A DNA stretch of 64,000 bases from Xanthobacteraceae bacterium (GTDB lineage: Bacteria > Pseudomonadota > Alphaproteobacteria > Rhizobiales > Xanthobacteraceae). The stretch lies in assembly GCA_028290465.1 (NCBI GenBank), contig JAQGJU010000092.1:1-64000 (forward strand). The letters are read 5' to 3'. Below are positions 1 through 7,348 of this stretch, piece by piece; position 1 is the stretch's first letter, and every line of letters begins with the position of its first letter. The position numbers were made by a program, and so were the translations under genes. The notes under the pieces were generated by a model, which had not been told where the DNA came from, did not search any database, and saw only the letters and a list, made by a program, of their open reading frames with translations.

Positions 1-1
1 G

Positions 2-639
2 CCGTCACAGGTGCCGGGCGCGATAGAGCCGACTCCCAGCGGGCCGCCGAAACAGCAGGTGCCGACGTCGGAAGGCGCGCCAAAGCAGGAGCAACCGCTC
101 GGCGTGGGCGGTGAAGAGCCGGCGCCGGTTGCGCCTGCGGTGGAAGGTCAGCATCAAGCGCCGGATGAGTCCGCAGCTCCGGTTGTGTCTACTGGCAAAA
201 ATCCGTCCCAGCTTTCCTCAGAGAGGCGGGCCATCTGGTCGCAGATAGATCTTGCCAAGCATGAAAATGGAAAAGAGTATCATCCACTAAGCAAACATAG
301 TGGAATGTCGTTTGGGTACCTAGAAAACCGGCTGAAGACGGAAAAAATAACGGCCGCTTCTACGTTCCACAATCATGCCGAGGCCAACTCTTCGGCACGG
401 TTGGTGCTTGACAAGCGTGCACACGAAATTTCGACATGGCTTGCAAATCCGAAATATACCAAGCCTAAGGGTTCGAAGTGACGATGGCAGATCTTGGTCC
501 CAACTTTGGTCCAATCGGCTCGGTACTTGAGCGGAAGTCTTCATCTCTTTTGCCTGGTAATGGCGTGAAGATTGTTATTGAGAAAAATGCTCAAATGCCG
601 GAAGGGTTCAGAGTAATTACCGCCTATCCCATTCGCTGA
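2..639 (+). pseudogene. RNase A-like (CdiA-CT type) polymorphic toxin, 3' end, frameshifted
   Basis: The frame is already open at the left edge, so only the 3' end of a longer gene is present. Frame 2 runs to TGA 479-481. It encodes a Pro/Gln/Ala-rich linker (GPPKQQVPT) and then a domain with YHPLSKHSG, YLENRL and ASTFHNHAEA. Frame 1 continues from about 478 to TGA 637-639 and ends in GFRVITAYP. The two halves match the start and end of the RNase A-like toxin domain found in CdiA and other polymorphic toxins, whose active site uses the KH histidine and the C-terminal TAYP segment. One missing base (or a -1 slip) around 465-484 separates them. The product would normally cleave RNA of competitor cells. 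The immunity gene follows 18 bp downstream. A sequencing error in the AAGGG run is the main alternative to true inactivation. Confidence 0.7.
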
Positions 640-657
640 ACACGCCTGGAGAAACCT

Positions 658-945
658 ATGTATAAGTATCTACGAGAGTTGTGTGGCGAGTATCATCAGG
701 ATTTTGAGAGCATATTTGTGTCGAGAACGGATCCAATCGATGTTTTTTGCGAAATGCACGAACTCGAAGAACAGAAAGAATTGATGAAGGAGATGGAGAT
801 GTTCCTTAAAGAAGTTGAGGCTGGCATGAAGGGAGCTGACGATCTTACCGGAATGGGGATGGAGTATAATCAGTCTCTCGGCGGGTCCTGGGATTGGTTC
901 CGTGAGGCGATGGCGTATCTGAAGAAGAAAATCGCGGAAGGCTAG
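658..945 (+). CDS. CdiI_2-like immunity protein for the RNase A-type toxin
   Basis: A 95-aa acidic cytoplasmic protein. Its start (YLRELCGEYHQDF) fits the CdiI_2-type immunity family, in which a conserved Y-x-HQD motif lies near the N-terminus. A GGAGAA ribosome-binding site precedes ATG 658. The gene starts 18 bp after the broken toxin frame, which is the usual toxin-immunity order. Known members bind and block the cognate C-terminal toxin domain, so this one is inferred to neutralise the RNase A-like domain encoded at 2-639. The intact reading frame next to a frameshifted toxin suggests immunity is retained after the toxin was lost. The CdiI_2 assignment rests on motif resemblance only. Confidence 0.6.
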   Translation: MYKYLRELCGEYHQDFESIFVSRTDPIDVFCEMHELEEQKELMKEMEMFLKEVEAGMKGADDLTGMGMEYNQSLGGSWDWFREAMAYLKKKIAEG

Positions 946-959
946 TGCATCCTGAGTGT

Positions 960-993
960 ACAGAGAGGGTAATCGGCTGACAGATCCGCTTTG
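960..993 (+). repeat. Direct repeat after immunity gene 1 (copy A)
   Basis: The block ACAGAGAGGGTAATCGGCTG continues to 993. It matches 5633-5667 with a two-base insertion and a few substitutions. Both copies lie just downstream of an immunity gene. Such conserved sequence behind toxin-immunity modules could serve as homology for module exchange; that role is inferred. Confidence 0.6.
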
Positions 994-1566
994 GGGGAGC
1001 GTATTCAATACGAACTGCAACTGTTGAAGTCGGCACCGAAGCGCTACCGACAAATCCAGGCCGACCTCAAGCGTTACGACGACATGAAAGGTCACAACTC
1101 CGCCTCGGAGTTTGGCGCCGCGGCGGCCGGACAGATCGTCGCCAGTCTGCTGAGCCCGGAAAGTTACGTCGGGTGGAGCGTCAAGGGCGCGAGTTGGGGC
1201 GTCCGCGCGATGAAGGCGGCGCTGCAACAGGCTGGCATTGCCGGCGCGGCCGATCTTGGAGCGCAGTGGAATCCTATCAAGGCCGGCGTTCAACAAAATC
1301 GATCCATGGCGAACGGGCGGCGCCGTTGTCGGCGGGGCTGTCCTTGGCGGCTTCACCGCTAAGAACGGCAACGCAAAGAGCGGGCATGTCGGCATAACGC
1401 CCGAGGGGCCGCCGAAGCAGCAGGTGCCGACGCCAGGGCTGAAGGTCGAAGAGCCGGCACCGGTTGCGCCGAGGTCTGACGCGCCGGGCGTTACGCCGCA
1501 GGAAGTACAGCCCGACATTTGCGGCGCAGCGGACTACGTGTCCGGCGCCGGTCTCCTCAAAGCTTG
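991..1566 (+). pseudogene. Orphan second copy of the toxin-carrier stem, frameshifted
   Basis: An open frame without a convincing start (first possible codon TTG 991) encodes IQYELQLLKSAPKRYRQ and an Ala/Gly-rich stretch up to about 1300. The homologous sequence then continues in another frame (GGAVVGGAVLGGF) to TGA 1564-1566. The second half repeats the linker of the first toxin: GPPKQQVPT at 1404-1431 mirrors 41-66, and EEPAPVAP is also shared. It therefore looks like a displaced carrier copy that has lost its start, its toxin tip and its frame. Remnants of this kind are common beside polymorphic toxins, where they act as recombination reservoirs. No function is expected for this copy itself. 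Confidence 0.55.
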
Positions 1567-1570
1567 ACCT

Positions 1571-1706
1571 GTCATCCTGAGTTATTCGTCCTTGAAATTT
1601 ATTTCGAGGATGGGCGGTCATGCGTGGGATCACCGGTTGTCGTACTTCGAGGCTAAGCGCCAATCATCGGATCGGCGCGCCCGTTGTGCGGGTACCTCAA
1701 GATGAC
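1571..1706. repeat. Palindromic intergenic element (MITE/REP-like)
   Basis: GTCATCCTGAG at 1571-1581 and CTCAAGATGAC at 1696-1706 are inverted repeats (10 of 11 matching) bounding a 136-bp, partly self-complementary segment that contains two TTCGAGG-type motifs. This arrangement resembles the short palindromic elements scattered between genes in Bradyrhizobium relatives. It lies between the orphan toxin stem and a GNAT frame that lacks its normal start, so its insertion may have removed that start. No coding frame is convincing inside it. Confidence 0.5.
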
Positions 1707-1792
1707 AATCCAGCTTACGAGTCGGCAGGCACCGTAACGTCCTCGTCCGCCCTGCCACTCGTGCCGACTTCGACGCCCTGATCGACGAGCCA

Positions 1793-2113
1793 TTGCCGTA
1801 TCGCGTGCGCGCGGTCGCGGCCGAGCGCGACGGCAAGCTGGTCGCGGTCGGCGGCCTGGCGTTTCAGCCGGACGACACCGTCGCGGCGTTTCTCATCCTG
1901 GCGTCGGGCGAACGCGGCGCGCCCGGCTTCAAGCTCGCGCTGCACAAGGCCGGCCTTCGCATGATGGAAGACGCGCGCCGGCTCGGCATTCGGCGCCTCG
2001 CGGCGACAGCCGAACACAACAACCCCGCGGCCGAACCCTGGCTGGCGCGTCTCGGCTTCGAGCGCGCCGGCACGGGCACCGATTCAGCTTGGATTTGGCG
2101 GAGCACAAGATAG
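1793..2113 (+). CDS. GNAT-type acetyltransferase-like phage protein, start lost or TTG
   Basis: A 106-aa product if translation begins at TTG 1793. The frame is open back to 1706 and encodes NVLVRPATRADFDALI, a typical GNAT beginning, but no ATG or GTG exists in frame there. The fold signature includes a beta strand GKLVAVGGLAF, a helix with RRLGIRRLAATAE, and the closing N-x-x-AEPWLARLGF. GNAT proteins transfer an acetyl group from acetyl-CoA to an amine; small members occur beside virion genes in phages, usually of unknown substrate. The stop TAG 2111-2113 is 2 bp before the next ATG. The missing start next to the palindromic element at 1571-1706 suggests a decapitated gene. Confidence 0.5.
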   Translation: MPYRVRAVAAERDGKLVAVGGLAFQPDDTVAAFLILASGERGAPGFKLALHKAGLRMMEDARRLGIRRLAATAEHNNPAAEPWLARLGFERAGTGTDSAWIWRSTR

Positions 2114-2115
2114 CG

Positions 2116-2679
2116 ATGCAATACACACCGATCCGAAGTTACCGGCTCTATGACGTGGCGCGCTTCGCGCCGATGGCCGTTATGGCCGCGGGCGCCACGG
2201 TGGCGGGCTCGGCCGTCAGCGCGATGGGCACGATCGCCGGCGGCAACGCGGCGGCCGACGCCGGTATCCGCTCCCAGCAGGCTTACGAGTTCAAAGCTAA
2301 ACAGGAGCAGATGGCCGCCCAGGAGGCGCGGGCGGTCGCGCAACGCCAGGCGCTGGAGGAAGATCGCAAGGCGACGCTGCTGTTGTCGAAGCTGCAAGCC
2401 TACGGCGCGGCGGACGGCGGCAATGCGGGCGATGTCGGCATTCTCAACCTCGCCGGCAATATCGCGGGCCGCGCCAAATACGACGGACTGTTCAAACTTT
2501 ATCAGGGCGAGAACCGGGCGCGCGGGTTGGACGACTCCGCGATGGCGTCGCGCATGACCGGCGAAGCCGCCTTCGCGGAGGGCCAAGCCAAGAAACAGGC
2601 GTCGAAACTTTCCGCCCTTGGCACCGTCATCGGCGGCTTCGGCTCCGCGTTCAGCCAGTTCAATGGGGGGCAAAAGTAA
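2116..2679 (+). CDS. Internal virion / ejection protein (T7 gp14-like), putative
   Basis: A 187-aa protein starting at ATG 2116, 2 bp after the GNAT stop. It has a hydrophobic Ala/Gly-rich N-terminal segment (MAVMAAGATVAGSAVSAMG, residues about 17-35), a long Gln/Ala/Glu helix (AYEFKAKQEQMAAQEARAVA), a central AGDVGILNLAG turn, and a glycine-rich C-terminus. This layout is typical of podovirus internal virion proteins that are ejected with the DNA and help form a channel across the envelope. Its stop overlaps the start of the large next gene (TAATG), which indicates translational coupling. The assignment rests on architecture and position, not on a strong motif. Confidence 0.5.
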   Translation: MQYTPIRSYRLYDVARFAPMAVMAAGATVAGSAVSAMGTIAGGNAAADAGIRSQQAYEFKAKQEQMAAQEARAVAQRQALEEDRKATLLLSKLQAYGAADGGNAGDVGILNLAGNIAGRAKYDGLFKLYQGENRARGLDDSAMASRMTGEAAFAEGQAKKQASKLSALGTVIGGFGSAFSQFNGGQK

Positions 2680-5012
2680 TGGCAAGGCTCCCCGACGAAA
2701 CGGCCCTGGGTTCGCTCGAGGCTGGTACTTCCGGCCGGCCCACCGCGACCTATGACACCACGGGATATGCGCGTGGCGCTGCCGCGATCGGCGAGGGGGT
2801 CAAGGATCTCGGCTCCGGTATCGCGACGGCCGGCAAGGGGCTGGCGGTCTATGCGGCCAATGCGGCCCAAAAGGCGGCGGCTGAGCAGAAGCTTCAACTG
2901 GCGCGCGGCAATGTCGAATTGACAGCCAAGGAGTTGGCCCGGGCGAACGCGATCGAGCGCGAGAGCGATCCGGTCGGGATGGTCGAGCGTCATGCCAGCG
3001 AGGCGGCCAAGGAATTCGAACAGGCGGCGCAGCACGTTTCCGATCCGCGGCTACGGGCGAACTTACTGCTGCATCGCGACGGGTACGTGGCCGGCGTCAC
3101 GCGGGCCGCGACGCAAAAGGAGACGGTGCTTTCCGCCGACGGCGGCATGGCGGCCGACCTGGACATGGTGAACATGGCCCGGGACGAGGCGCTGAAGTCG
3201 AGCGATCCGGAGGCGATCAACCGCACGGTCGATGTGTTTCATGGCGTCGTCGACGGATGGCAAGGCACCGGATGGATCGATCAGGCGAAAGCTGTCGATC
3301 TCAAACGCAATTGGGCCACCGATCTGGCCGAGCGGGCGCTGCTCGAAGCTCCGGCGACCGCGCGGCTCGCGGCCATCGAGGCGATGAAGCCCGAGGTGGC
3401 TGACGCCGCGACCGCGTCGGCGGACACAGGCACCCAGCCGGCGGCGGATCAGACAGCGTATCAACACGGCGACCTAACGCAACTGGCCCGCATGCTGCCG
3501 GCGGACGTGCAGGCGCGGATACAACTCGAAGCGAAGACCGAATTGGTACGCGAGAACACGGAACGGAATGCTCAGGGCCTGGTCCGAATTAAAGCCGCGA
3601 TCAACTTAGCTCTGAACGAAGGCACATTGATGCCGTCGGCCGACGATATCGCATCTGATCCGGATTTGGATGCGCCGTCGCGCGCGCGGCTGGAGCAGAG
3701 TCGCCAGCAGGCCCTCGATGAACTGGAGAACTATGCCTGGTTCACGGCCAAGTTCGATGACCTCAATGCAGGTTCTTTCAACGCGCTCGACCCGGATACG
3801 CGCCGCTTTGCAGATCGTATCTATAAGGCGCGCGGCGCAAACGATGCTGCATTGTACGTCGTAGTAAGGCGAACCGGGATGATGCCGCCTTCGGCGCGTA
3901 ACTTATTGCTTGGCGATCTTGCGTCAGGTGAGCCCGCGCGTGTGAAGCGAGCGGTCGATACGGCCTCCTGGATCAATGAGGAATTCCCAGGTCTTCTGTC
4001 GATTGAGGAGGACGGTGAGAGGCTATTGAATGCAGTCACACAACTTCGGCATGAGACCGCGCGCGGTACCTCGGCTGAAGAGTCGGTCAAGCGGATTATC
4101 GAACTTCAGTCATCCGAATCTCGAAGGGATTCGGATGATCGTCAAAGCAGCGCTGACCTTGATGCCGCAGTCGCCAAGGCTATCTCCGTAACCGATTTGA
4201 TCGGGTTACCGACCGCCGAGCCAGATGCAGCGGCATCGATGTTCGCAGCCTATGCCGATCTTGTGAAAGATCGTTATGCCGCGACACGCGACATGTCGCT
4301 GGCAAAAGCACAGGCTCGCGCGTTGCTTGAGGCCCGCTGGAACATAACGCCGCAAGCTGACGCTTCTCCGCAATCAAACCCTGGGGAGGGCAGGCCGCCA
4401 TCATGGTGGGAGTTGCTCAGCGAGACATGGCCGGGTCGGGCCGTTCAATCCGCATATAGCGGGTTCACCGCGCCCGGAGATGCCGTGGCAGGCCGCATCA
4501 CATCGGAAGAGGAGCTCTTGGAGCGCGTCTCCGATATGTCGGGGCTGATCACCGGAGGAAGCTTCGTAAAGCCGCAAATAGCGGCTCCTGAAGAAGTCAT
4601 TCTCGGCATGGGCGCCACACGGTCGGCGCGCCGAATTCGTGCTATCGTCAATCAGAAGGCAGGTTTTGGCACCTCGACGAGCAAGGAATATCGAACCACA
4701 TTTTTCAAAGCAAACCCAGGCGTCCCGAGAGAGACGGTAGTACATCACGCTGTAGAACAAAGGACTCTGAAGATGTACCCAGGGTTGATATCTGAATCAG
4801 AGATGCATTCTTTGCAGAATCTTCGAGGCATTCCGAAGTCGAAGAACAACGAGCTGCATTTGAGCATAATTCGCAAGGAATGGGACGATTTCTATCTCAA
4901 GAATCCGACGACAACCAAAAAGAAACTGCTCAACAAAGCCATGGAGATTGACCGAAAATGGGGGTCGAATTTCATTCCGCCGCTAAAGTTCACTAAACCG
5001 GAGATTCTTTGA
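2679..5012 (+). CDS. Large ejection-type virion protein with C-terminal HNH-like nuclease toxin domain
   Basis: A 777-aa protein coupled to the previous gene by TAATG. Residues 1-600 are helical and Ala/Glu/Arg-rich without a signal peptide, as in the large internal virion proteins of podoviruses. After about residue 660 the composition and codon use change (more A/T). The last ~110 residues carry ETVVHHAVEQ (H689-H690), MHSLQNLRGIPK, ELHLSIIRKEWDDFY and a Lys-rich tail. The HH...N-LRGIP...LH pattern is that of HNH/ENDO VII-fold nuclease tips on polymorphic toxins such as Rhs proteins. The downstream gene is an Imm11-like immunity protein, which supports the toxin reading. The body probably serves DNA delivery and the tip is inferred to cut nucleic acid. 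Confidence 0.6.
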   Translation: MARLPDETALGSLEAGTSGRPTATYDTTGYARGAAAIGEGVKDLGSGIATAGKGLAVYAANAAQKAAAEQKLQLARGNVELTAKELARANAIERESDPVGMVERHASEAAKEFEQAAQHVSDPRLRANLLLHRDGYVAGVTRAATQKETVLSADGGMAADLDMVNMARDEALKSSDPEAINRTVDVFHGVVDGWQGTGWIDQAKAVDLKRNWATDLAERALLEAPATARLAAIEAMKPEVADAATASADTGTQPAADQTAYQHGDLTQLARMLPADVQARIQLEAKTELVRENTERNAQGLVRIKAAINLALNEGTLMPSADDIASDPDLDAPSRARLEQSRQQALDELENYAWFTAKFDDLNAGSFNALDPDTRRFADRIYKARGANDAALYVVVRRTGMMPPSARNLLLGDLASGEPARVKRAVDTASWINEEFPGLLSIEEDGERLLNAVTQLRHETARGTSAEESVKRIIELQSSESRRDSDDRQSSADLDAAVAKAISVTDLIGLPTAEPDAAASMFAAYADLVKDRYAATRDMSLAKAQARALLEARWNITPQADASPQSNPGEGRPPSWWELLSETWPGRAVQSAYSGFTAPGDAVAGRITSEEELLERVSDMSGLITGGSFVKPQIAAPEEVILGMGATRSARRIRAIVNQKAGFGTSTSKEYRTTFFKANPGVPRETVVHHAVEQRTLKMYPGLISESEMHSLQNLRGIPKSKNNELHLSIIRKEWDDFYLKNPTTTKKKLLNKAMEIDRKWGSNFIPPLKFTKPEIL

Positions 5013-5089
5013 CAGATGTTGCACGCGAATTCTTTGTGGTATCGTTGTCTTCATGCGCTAGCATCGAATCATGACAAAGCGGGTGAGAA

Positions 5090-5524
5090 ATGAAATATTT
5101 CTATGTTCATCCTGAAGTGCCGGGCAGTCTTGGTGACAATACGGTCATGGATACGAGCGTCAGTCCGCCGTTGGTGAGCAGGCTTCACTATGAGTTCGAT
5201 GCGTTCAGCGATGATGCGCTTATCACGAGTTTTCCGGCCCATGTTGTAACGGAAGAAGCGAAGCAGAAATTGCTGGACGCTCATGTCAGTGGCGCAGCTT
5301 TCGATGAACTGGAAATAACAACATCGGATCAATTTGAAGAGTTTCGGGAGTTTCATCCTGGCCGTGAATTGCCGAGCTATGTCTGGTTGAAAGCTCAAGG
5401 TGTAGCCGGCGTCGATGATTTTGGTATAGCACCGAACAGGCGGCTCGTTATTTCAGAGCGGGCATTGGATATACTTAAGAAGTTGGGAATATCGCATGCC
5501 GATGTTGATCCATACGATGGCTGA
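5090..5524 (+). CDS. Imm11/DUF1629-like immunity protein
   Basis: A 144-aa acidic protein starting at ATG 5090 after GGTGAG. Features fitting the imm11 (DUF1629) family are the N-terminal MKYFYVHPEV strand, a middle LLDAHVSGAAFDELEIT segment, LPSYVWLKAQGVAGVDDFGI, and the end RRLVISERALDILKKLGI. Family members sit behind polymorphic toxin genes and protect the producer. The position 77 bp after the HNH-tipped 777-aa protein indicates that it neutralises that nuclease domain. GC content is lower than in the virion genes upstream, matching the toxin tip and suggesting the two were acquired together. Confidence 0.65.
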   Translation: MKYFYVHPEVPGSLGDNTVMDTSVSPPLVSRLHYEFDAFSDDALITSFPAHVVTEEAKQKLLDAHVSGAAFDELEITTSDQFEEFREFHPGRELPSYVWLKAQGVAGVDDFGIAPNRRLVISERALDILKKLGISHADVDPYDG

Positions 5525-5632
5525 CGAGATGGCTAGCCGTTGCCAGCATAGGGCTGCAGAAACTAAAATTGTTACGCTGGTATTTTAGATCTGTGATTCA
5601 GTTTTAAACTGAGTGGTGTGGCGGCTTAGTTT

Positions 5633-5667
5633 ACAGAGAGAGGGTGATCGGCTGATAGTTCCGCTTA
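5633..5667 (+). repeat. Direct repeat after immunity gene 2 (copy B)
   Basis: ACAGAGAGAGGGTGATCGGC and the bases to 5667 match 960-993 closely. It lies about 110 bp after the Imm11-like gene, the same relative place as copy A behind the first immunity gene. No gene is visible between 5525 and 5840 apart from this repeat and the terminator. Confidence 0.6.
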
Positions 5668-5791
5668 AGCGGGTTGCGTCAGGCGGCTTGTTTGGTAGTT
5701 TTATTTTCCGGGCGCTTCTCCTCTGGCGGAATTTCATAAGCGTTTTCCGCCTCGCTAGGTCTGTCGCAAGCTGCTGACTGCCATCCACCGC

Positions 5792-5814
5792 AAGCCGCCT
5801 CCGGGCGGCTTTTT
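5792..5814 (+). terminator. Rho-independent terminator after toxin-immunity module
   Basis: GCCGCC-TCCG-GGCGGC followed by five T residues forms a six-pair GC stem with a stable UCCG tetraloop. It lies 270 bp after the immunity gene and 27 bp before the next start, so it would insulate the toxin-immunity module from the genes behind it. Confidence 0.7.
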
Positions 5815-5840
5815 CTTTGGGCCATTCACAAGGGATACGC

Positions 5841-6542
5841 ATGAGTCGTTCCAACCACACGTCTCTCGGCCGCGAGAAGCTGCTCAGCCTCGGCGTGCCG
5901 ATCGAATATCACGCGCAGGCCAAGCACTATGCCGGCGTGATGCAGGGCCTCGGCATGGCGGCCCCGCAGATCGAGGCCGCGATCCGGTTCGGCGCGGAGT
6001 TCCAAGGCTCGCCGCAGGAGTTGTCCGCGCAGTTCGACATCCTGTGCGCGCAGAAAGGCATCGGGCCTGATTTCGCCAGCCTGTCGGAAAGCTGGCTCGA
6101 CCAGGTCAACACGCGCGGCTTCGACAACATGCCGAAGGTAGGGGCGCCGCCGGTCACCGACGCCGACCGCGCGCGTCTCGCGCAGATCCAATCCGAGATG
6201 CGCAAGCCGCGCGGCGAAAGCGACTATTGGCACGACCCGGCAATGCGGGACGAATATCAGGCGCTGCTGGAGCGCATGGAAAGCGGCGAGGGCGCCCATA
6301 CGCCGGAGCCGCGCCACGACGATGCCGCCCGCAAGACCGAGTTGCAGGCCCTGATGCGCGACCGCACCAGTGCCTATTGGCACGAGGAGACCGGGCTCAG
6401 TGCCGAATATCGCGCGATCCTGGAGCGCGAGAGCGGCGCGGCCGGGGATACGCCGGCACCCTCCGACGCCTCGTCCCAACGCGCGCCGCAAGCGGCCGCG
6501 CCCACGGCCACACCGACCGAATCCACCGGAGCCGTCGCATGA
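5841..6542 (+). CDS. Prophage virion-region protein with duplicated acidic motif
   Basis: A 233-aa protein. ATG 5841 (MSRSNHTSLG) follows AAGGGATACGC and is preferred to an upstream in-frame codon at 5817 inside the terminator region. The N-terminal 110 residues look helical. The C-terminal half contains two copies of a motif, SDYWHDPAMRDEYQALLER and SAYWHEETGLSAEYRAILER, each preceded by a Q/E-x-M-R helix, and the protein ends in a Pro/Ala-rich tail. No enzyme motif is seen. Its stop overlaps the next start (ATGA), so it belongs to a translationally coupled trio with the next two genes. A structural or scaffolding role is possible but not shown. Confidence 0.6.
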   Translation: MSRSNHTSLGREKLLSLGVPIEYHAQAKHYAGVMQGLGMAAPQIEAAIRFGAEFQGSPQELSAQFDILCAQKGIGPDFASLSESWLDQVNTRGFDNMPKVGAPPVTDADRARLAQIQSEMRKPRGESDYWHDPAMRDEYQALLERMESGEGAHTPEPRHDDAARKTELQALMRDRTSAYWHEETGLSAEYRAILERESGAAGDTPAPSDASSQRAPQAAAPTATPTESTGAVA

Positions 6543-6811
6543 CGCATGATGTGAAAGACAAAACGGCCCGCAAGAGCATCGGCCAACCGCTGACCTATCG
6601 CGACGCCGCGCGCTCGCACGTCCACGGCCTCGACGACTTCGAGTCCTGGATCGCGCAGGCCGAGCGCGGTCTGTCGAACGGTGCCATCACCACGACGCAG
6701 CAGACCGACAACTTGCGCTACGCCATCGAGACGCTCGACGCCTTGCGCCCGCGCGTCGAAGCGCTCCTTCACACCGTCACCCACAAAGATCAGCAGAAAG
6801 CCCGCCCATGA
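6539..6811 (+). CDS. Small helical prophage protein, unknown function
   Basis: A 90-aa protein. ATG 6539 overlaps the upstream stop (ATGA), and its own stop overlaps the following ATG 6808. Predicted largely helical, with a central YAIETLDALRPRVEALL amphipathic helix and no transmembrane segment. The tight coupling on both sides suggests fixed stoichiometry with its neighbours, as is common for small virion or chaperone proteins. I do not recognise a family. Confidence 0.6.
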   Translation: MTHDVKDKTARKSIGQPLTYRDAARSHVHGLDDFESWIAQAERGLSNGAITTTQQTDNLRYAIETLDALRPRVEALLHTVTHKDQQKARP

Positions 6812-7338
6812 CCAAAGCCACCGCGCAGATTCATCCTTCCGCCCAGTCGAAGGCGAGCGCCGGCCGCGCGCCGCTGGATTTCAAGAAGCCACTGACGCTC
6901 GATACTAAACGTTTCGGCGAGCTGTCGTTTTCTTCGCGCGCCTGGACGGCCATCGTGCCGGACGGCATCGCCTATGCGGACGTGCTCAAGTCGACCTACT
7001 GGAAGCTCAACGCAAGGCGCATGAGCGCGCGCGACACCATCGACGTGGTCAACGACGCCTTCACGTTCTACGCCAAGCTGCTGGTCGTGTCGTCCAATCC
7101 GTCGACCGATACGGTGGAGGTGCGCGAACTGTACCGTCGCGGCCTCGCTCCGCCGAACATCGACGAGCAGGAAATCAACGGCTTCGCGGTGTCGTGGGGC
7201 GGCGGCTTCGACAAGTGGAAGGTGACGCGGGCCAGCGACGGCCATGTGATGAAGAAGGGCATCGTGTCGCGCGAAGAGGCCCGCTACTTCGTGCAGACCG
7301 AACTGACGCCGCGCCTCGCGGCCGGCCGCGCCAGCTAG
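6808..7338 (+). CDS. Prophage protein of unknown function, 176 aa
   Basis: Starts at ATG 6808 overlapping the upstream stop and ends TAG 7336-7338, 10 bp before the first tail-fibre gene. It lacks a signal peptide or membrane segment. A mixed alpha/beta pattern is suggested by FTFYAKLLVVSSN, TVEVRELYRRGL and NGFAVSWGGGFDKWKVT. Its place between internal virion genes and fibres suggests a tail or adaptor component, but no diagnostic motif is visible. Confidence 0.55.
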   Translation: MTKATAQIHPSAQSKASAGRAPLDFKKPLTLDTKRFGELSFSSRAWTAIVPDGIAYADVLKSTYWKLNARRMSARDTIDVVNDAFTFYAKLLVVSSNPSTDTVEVRELYRRGLAPPNIDEQEINGFAVSWGGGFDKWKVTRASDGHVMKKGIVSREEARYFVQTELTPRLAAGRAS

Positions 7339-7348
7339 GAATGCTCGC

